Source: Lentzea californiensis (GTDB taxonomy: Bacteria > Actinomycetota > Actinomycetes > Mycobacteriales > Pseudonocardiaceae). Taken from it: a DNA stretch of 64,000 bases. Shown here one piece after another: positions 62,917 to 64,000 of this stretch (position 1 is the stretch's first letter; each line of letters opens with the position of its first letter). A program made the translations under genes and the position numbers. The notes under the pieces are model-generated. The model saw only the letters and a list, made by a program, of their open reading frames with translations, had not been told where the DNA came from and did not search any database. The DNA is taken from contig NZ_JANBBE010000005.1 in assembly GCF_024648825.1 (NCBI RefSeq), forward strand, positions 372,001 through 436,000. Direction: 5' to 3'.

Positions 62917-64000
62917 GTGGGTGGAACCGCAGTCGAGAACGTGCCTGGAGGACTTGTCGACCTCCTGCGGGCAACCGCTACCAGCGAGGGTGCGGCGGCC
63001 GTGCGCGCAGAGGCATCGGTGTCCGCCTATGCGCGGGCCTGGCGGGAGGTGGAACGCCTGGAACCCGCCGATGTCGCGGTGACGGCGTGGCGGCACTACA
63101 CCTGGCACGGGTGCTGGCTGGCGTTGCCGGACGGCACCGCGCGAGGGATGGCCGACATCGGCGGCCGGTTGTTCGAACGGCCGTCTCGGCCCGTCGGCGG
63201 CGCTGACGCCGAGGACGTCCTCATCGGAGGGCTGCTGACCTCGTTGCGGGACAGCCGCGCGATCCTGCGGCCGATGCCCGCCGGGTTCGTGTCGCCCGAC
63301 GACCTGCTCGCGGAGTACCACTCGACCATCGCCGAGATCGACGAGGCACGGGCCGCACTGGCCGAGCGCGCGGATCTGCTGGGACACCTGGACCTGCTGG
63401 CCGCGGACCTGACGATGCGAGCGGGACGGCCGGGAGCGTGGGAGCGCTGGCGGTCCGCCTGTGACCGGATGGAGTCCGCACGGGACGAGCCGGGACTGGC
63501 CGCAGCCGCACTGGTCGCAGGGGACTGGTACGCCGCACCGATGACATCGCCGCTGGTGTGGAACTGCCTGCCCGCCGTCGTCGCCACCAACCTGGGCTGG
63601 ATCTTCGACGACGAGGTGGAAAGGGCGGAGTTCGGCGTTGGTCAGTCGCGTGAAGCCGACCTGGCCTACACCGAGGCGGCCGCGCGTTATGCCGCGCTGG
63701 CCAGCGACGCCGGCCTTGCCGCTGTGTCGTTGCGGCGTGCCTACCTCGCGGTGACCGACGAACGCCCGGGTGATGCGGTGGTGCTGGCGGACCAGGCGCG
63801 CCGGACGTTCGAACGAACGGGCCGCCCGCTCGACACGGCCGTCGCCGCCGTGCACGGCGCCCTGGCGGCGATCGCCGACGGCCGGTTGCCGGAGGACGTC
63901 GCGGCCGCCGACCTCGCAGCCGACCTCGGCCGCGCCCAGATCGGACACGCGCCGGTGATCGGCCTGGGAATGCTCTGCGCGCGGATGGGCCGGGTCTGGC
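62917..64000 (+). CDS. Helical protein, 3' end missing
   Basis: The open frame starts at GTG 62917 (GGAGGG six bases ahead) and runs off the right edge after 361 codons. The seen part is soluble and helical: GLVDLLRATATSEGAAAVRA, VTAWRHYTWHGCWLALPDG, DDLLAEYHSTIAEIDEARAA, and TPR-like pairs near the end (AAARYAALASDAGLAAVSLR, AVVLADQARRTFERTGRPL). It follows the second caspase by 13 bases. In this island such helical starts precede CHAT domains, so a CHAT domain beyond the edge is possible but unseen. Confidence 0.65.
   Translation, partial: MGGTAVENVPGGLVDLLRATATSEGAAAVRAEASVSAYARAWREVERLEPADVAVTAWRHYTWHGCWLALPDGTARGMADIGGRLFERPSRPVGGADAEDVLIGGLLTSLRDSRAILRPMPAGFVSPDDLLAEYHSTIAEIDEARAALAERADLLGHLDLLAADLTMRAGRPGAWERWRSACDRMESARDEPGLAAAALVAGDWYAAPMTSPLVWNCLPAVVATNLGWIFDDEVERAEFGVGQSREADLAYTEAAARYAALASDAGLAAVSLRRAYLAVTDERPGDAVVLADQARRTFERTGRPLDTAVAAVHGALAAIADGRLPEDVAAADLAADLGRAQIGHAPVIGLGMLCARMGRVW

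Overview
The window is G+C-rich (roughly 70% by eye), densely coded and rich in GTG starts and 4-bp stop/start overlaps. Together with the regulator families present (FCD-GntR, MmyB-type XRE, LAL-type LuxR, a eukaryotic-type Ser/Thr kinase with an FHA protein) this points to a mycelial actinomycete, most likely of the Pseudonocardiales. That assignment is inference from gene style, not from a marker gene. There are no rRNA, tRNA, CRISPR or biosynthetic (PKS/NRPS) genes.

Bases 1-14,700 are catabolic and housekeeping-like. A sugar-acid locus comes first: a left-truncated enolase-superfamily enzyme, a divergent FCD-GntR regulator, then a coupled operon of Tat-lipoprotein binding protein, one polypeptide that fuses both ABC permeases, and a second enolase-superfamily enzyme, with a convergent RraA-type aldolase. 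No transporter ATPase gene is present. Next come a TetR/molybdopterin oxidoreductase operon, a small Atu4866-like protein, a carboxylesterase/metallo-beta-lactamase-fold pair divergent from an MmyB-type regulator, and a secreted LAS-type peptidase-like protein.

Bases 14,747 to the right edge form one accessory island built from death-type proteases and NTP-driven switches. On the minus strand, 25,513->14,747 encodes a sigma-like protein, an intact CHAT protease, a helical-repeat protein, a LAL-type LuxR regulator, a caspase and a small partner. Upstream, 37,924->25,771 is an eleven-gene operon, nearly every junction overlapping: helical/membrane proteins, an OmpA-type lipoprotein, a Ser/Thr kinase with C-terminal membrane helices, a ClpB-like unfoldase, an FHA protein, a membrane protein and a solitary radical-SAM activase. 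Before it, 42,232->37,999 repeats the sigma-like plus CHAT pair, but this CHAT protein has lost both catalytic residues.

Further right lie a divergent 678-residue protein, a 777-bp non-coding stretch with strong palindromes and a MITE-like element (44,951-45,180), an HEAGH metalloprotease-like protein with a partner, a CHAT protein coupled to a 1,509-residue membrane-spanning STAND-like NTPase, a minus-strand operon with a Ycf46-type AAA ATPase and membrane coiled-coil proteins, and a second caspase followed by a protein that runs off the right edge.

A reasonable reading, which is inference, is that kinase/FHA and NTPase modules sense or transmit a signal, the AAA machines remodel complexes, and the caspase and CHAT proteases are the effectors, as in bacterial programmed-death or conflict systems. 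No function in the island is proven by sequence alone.
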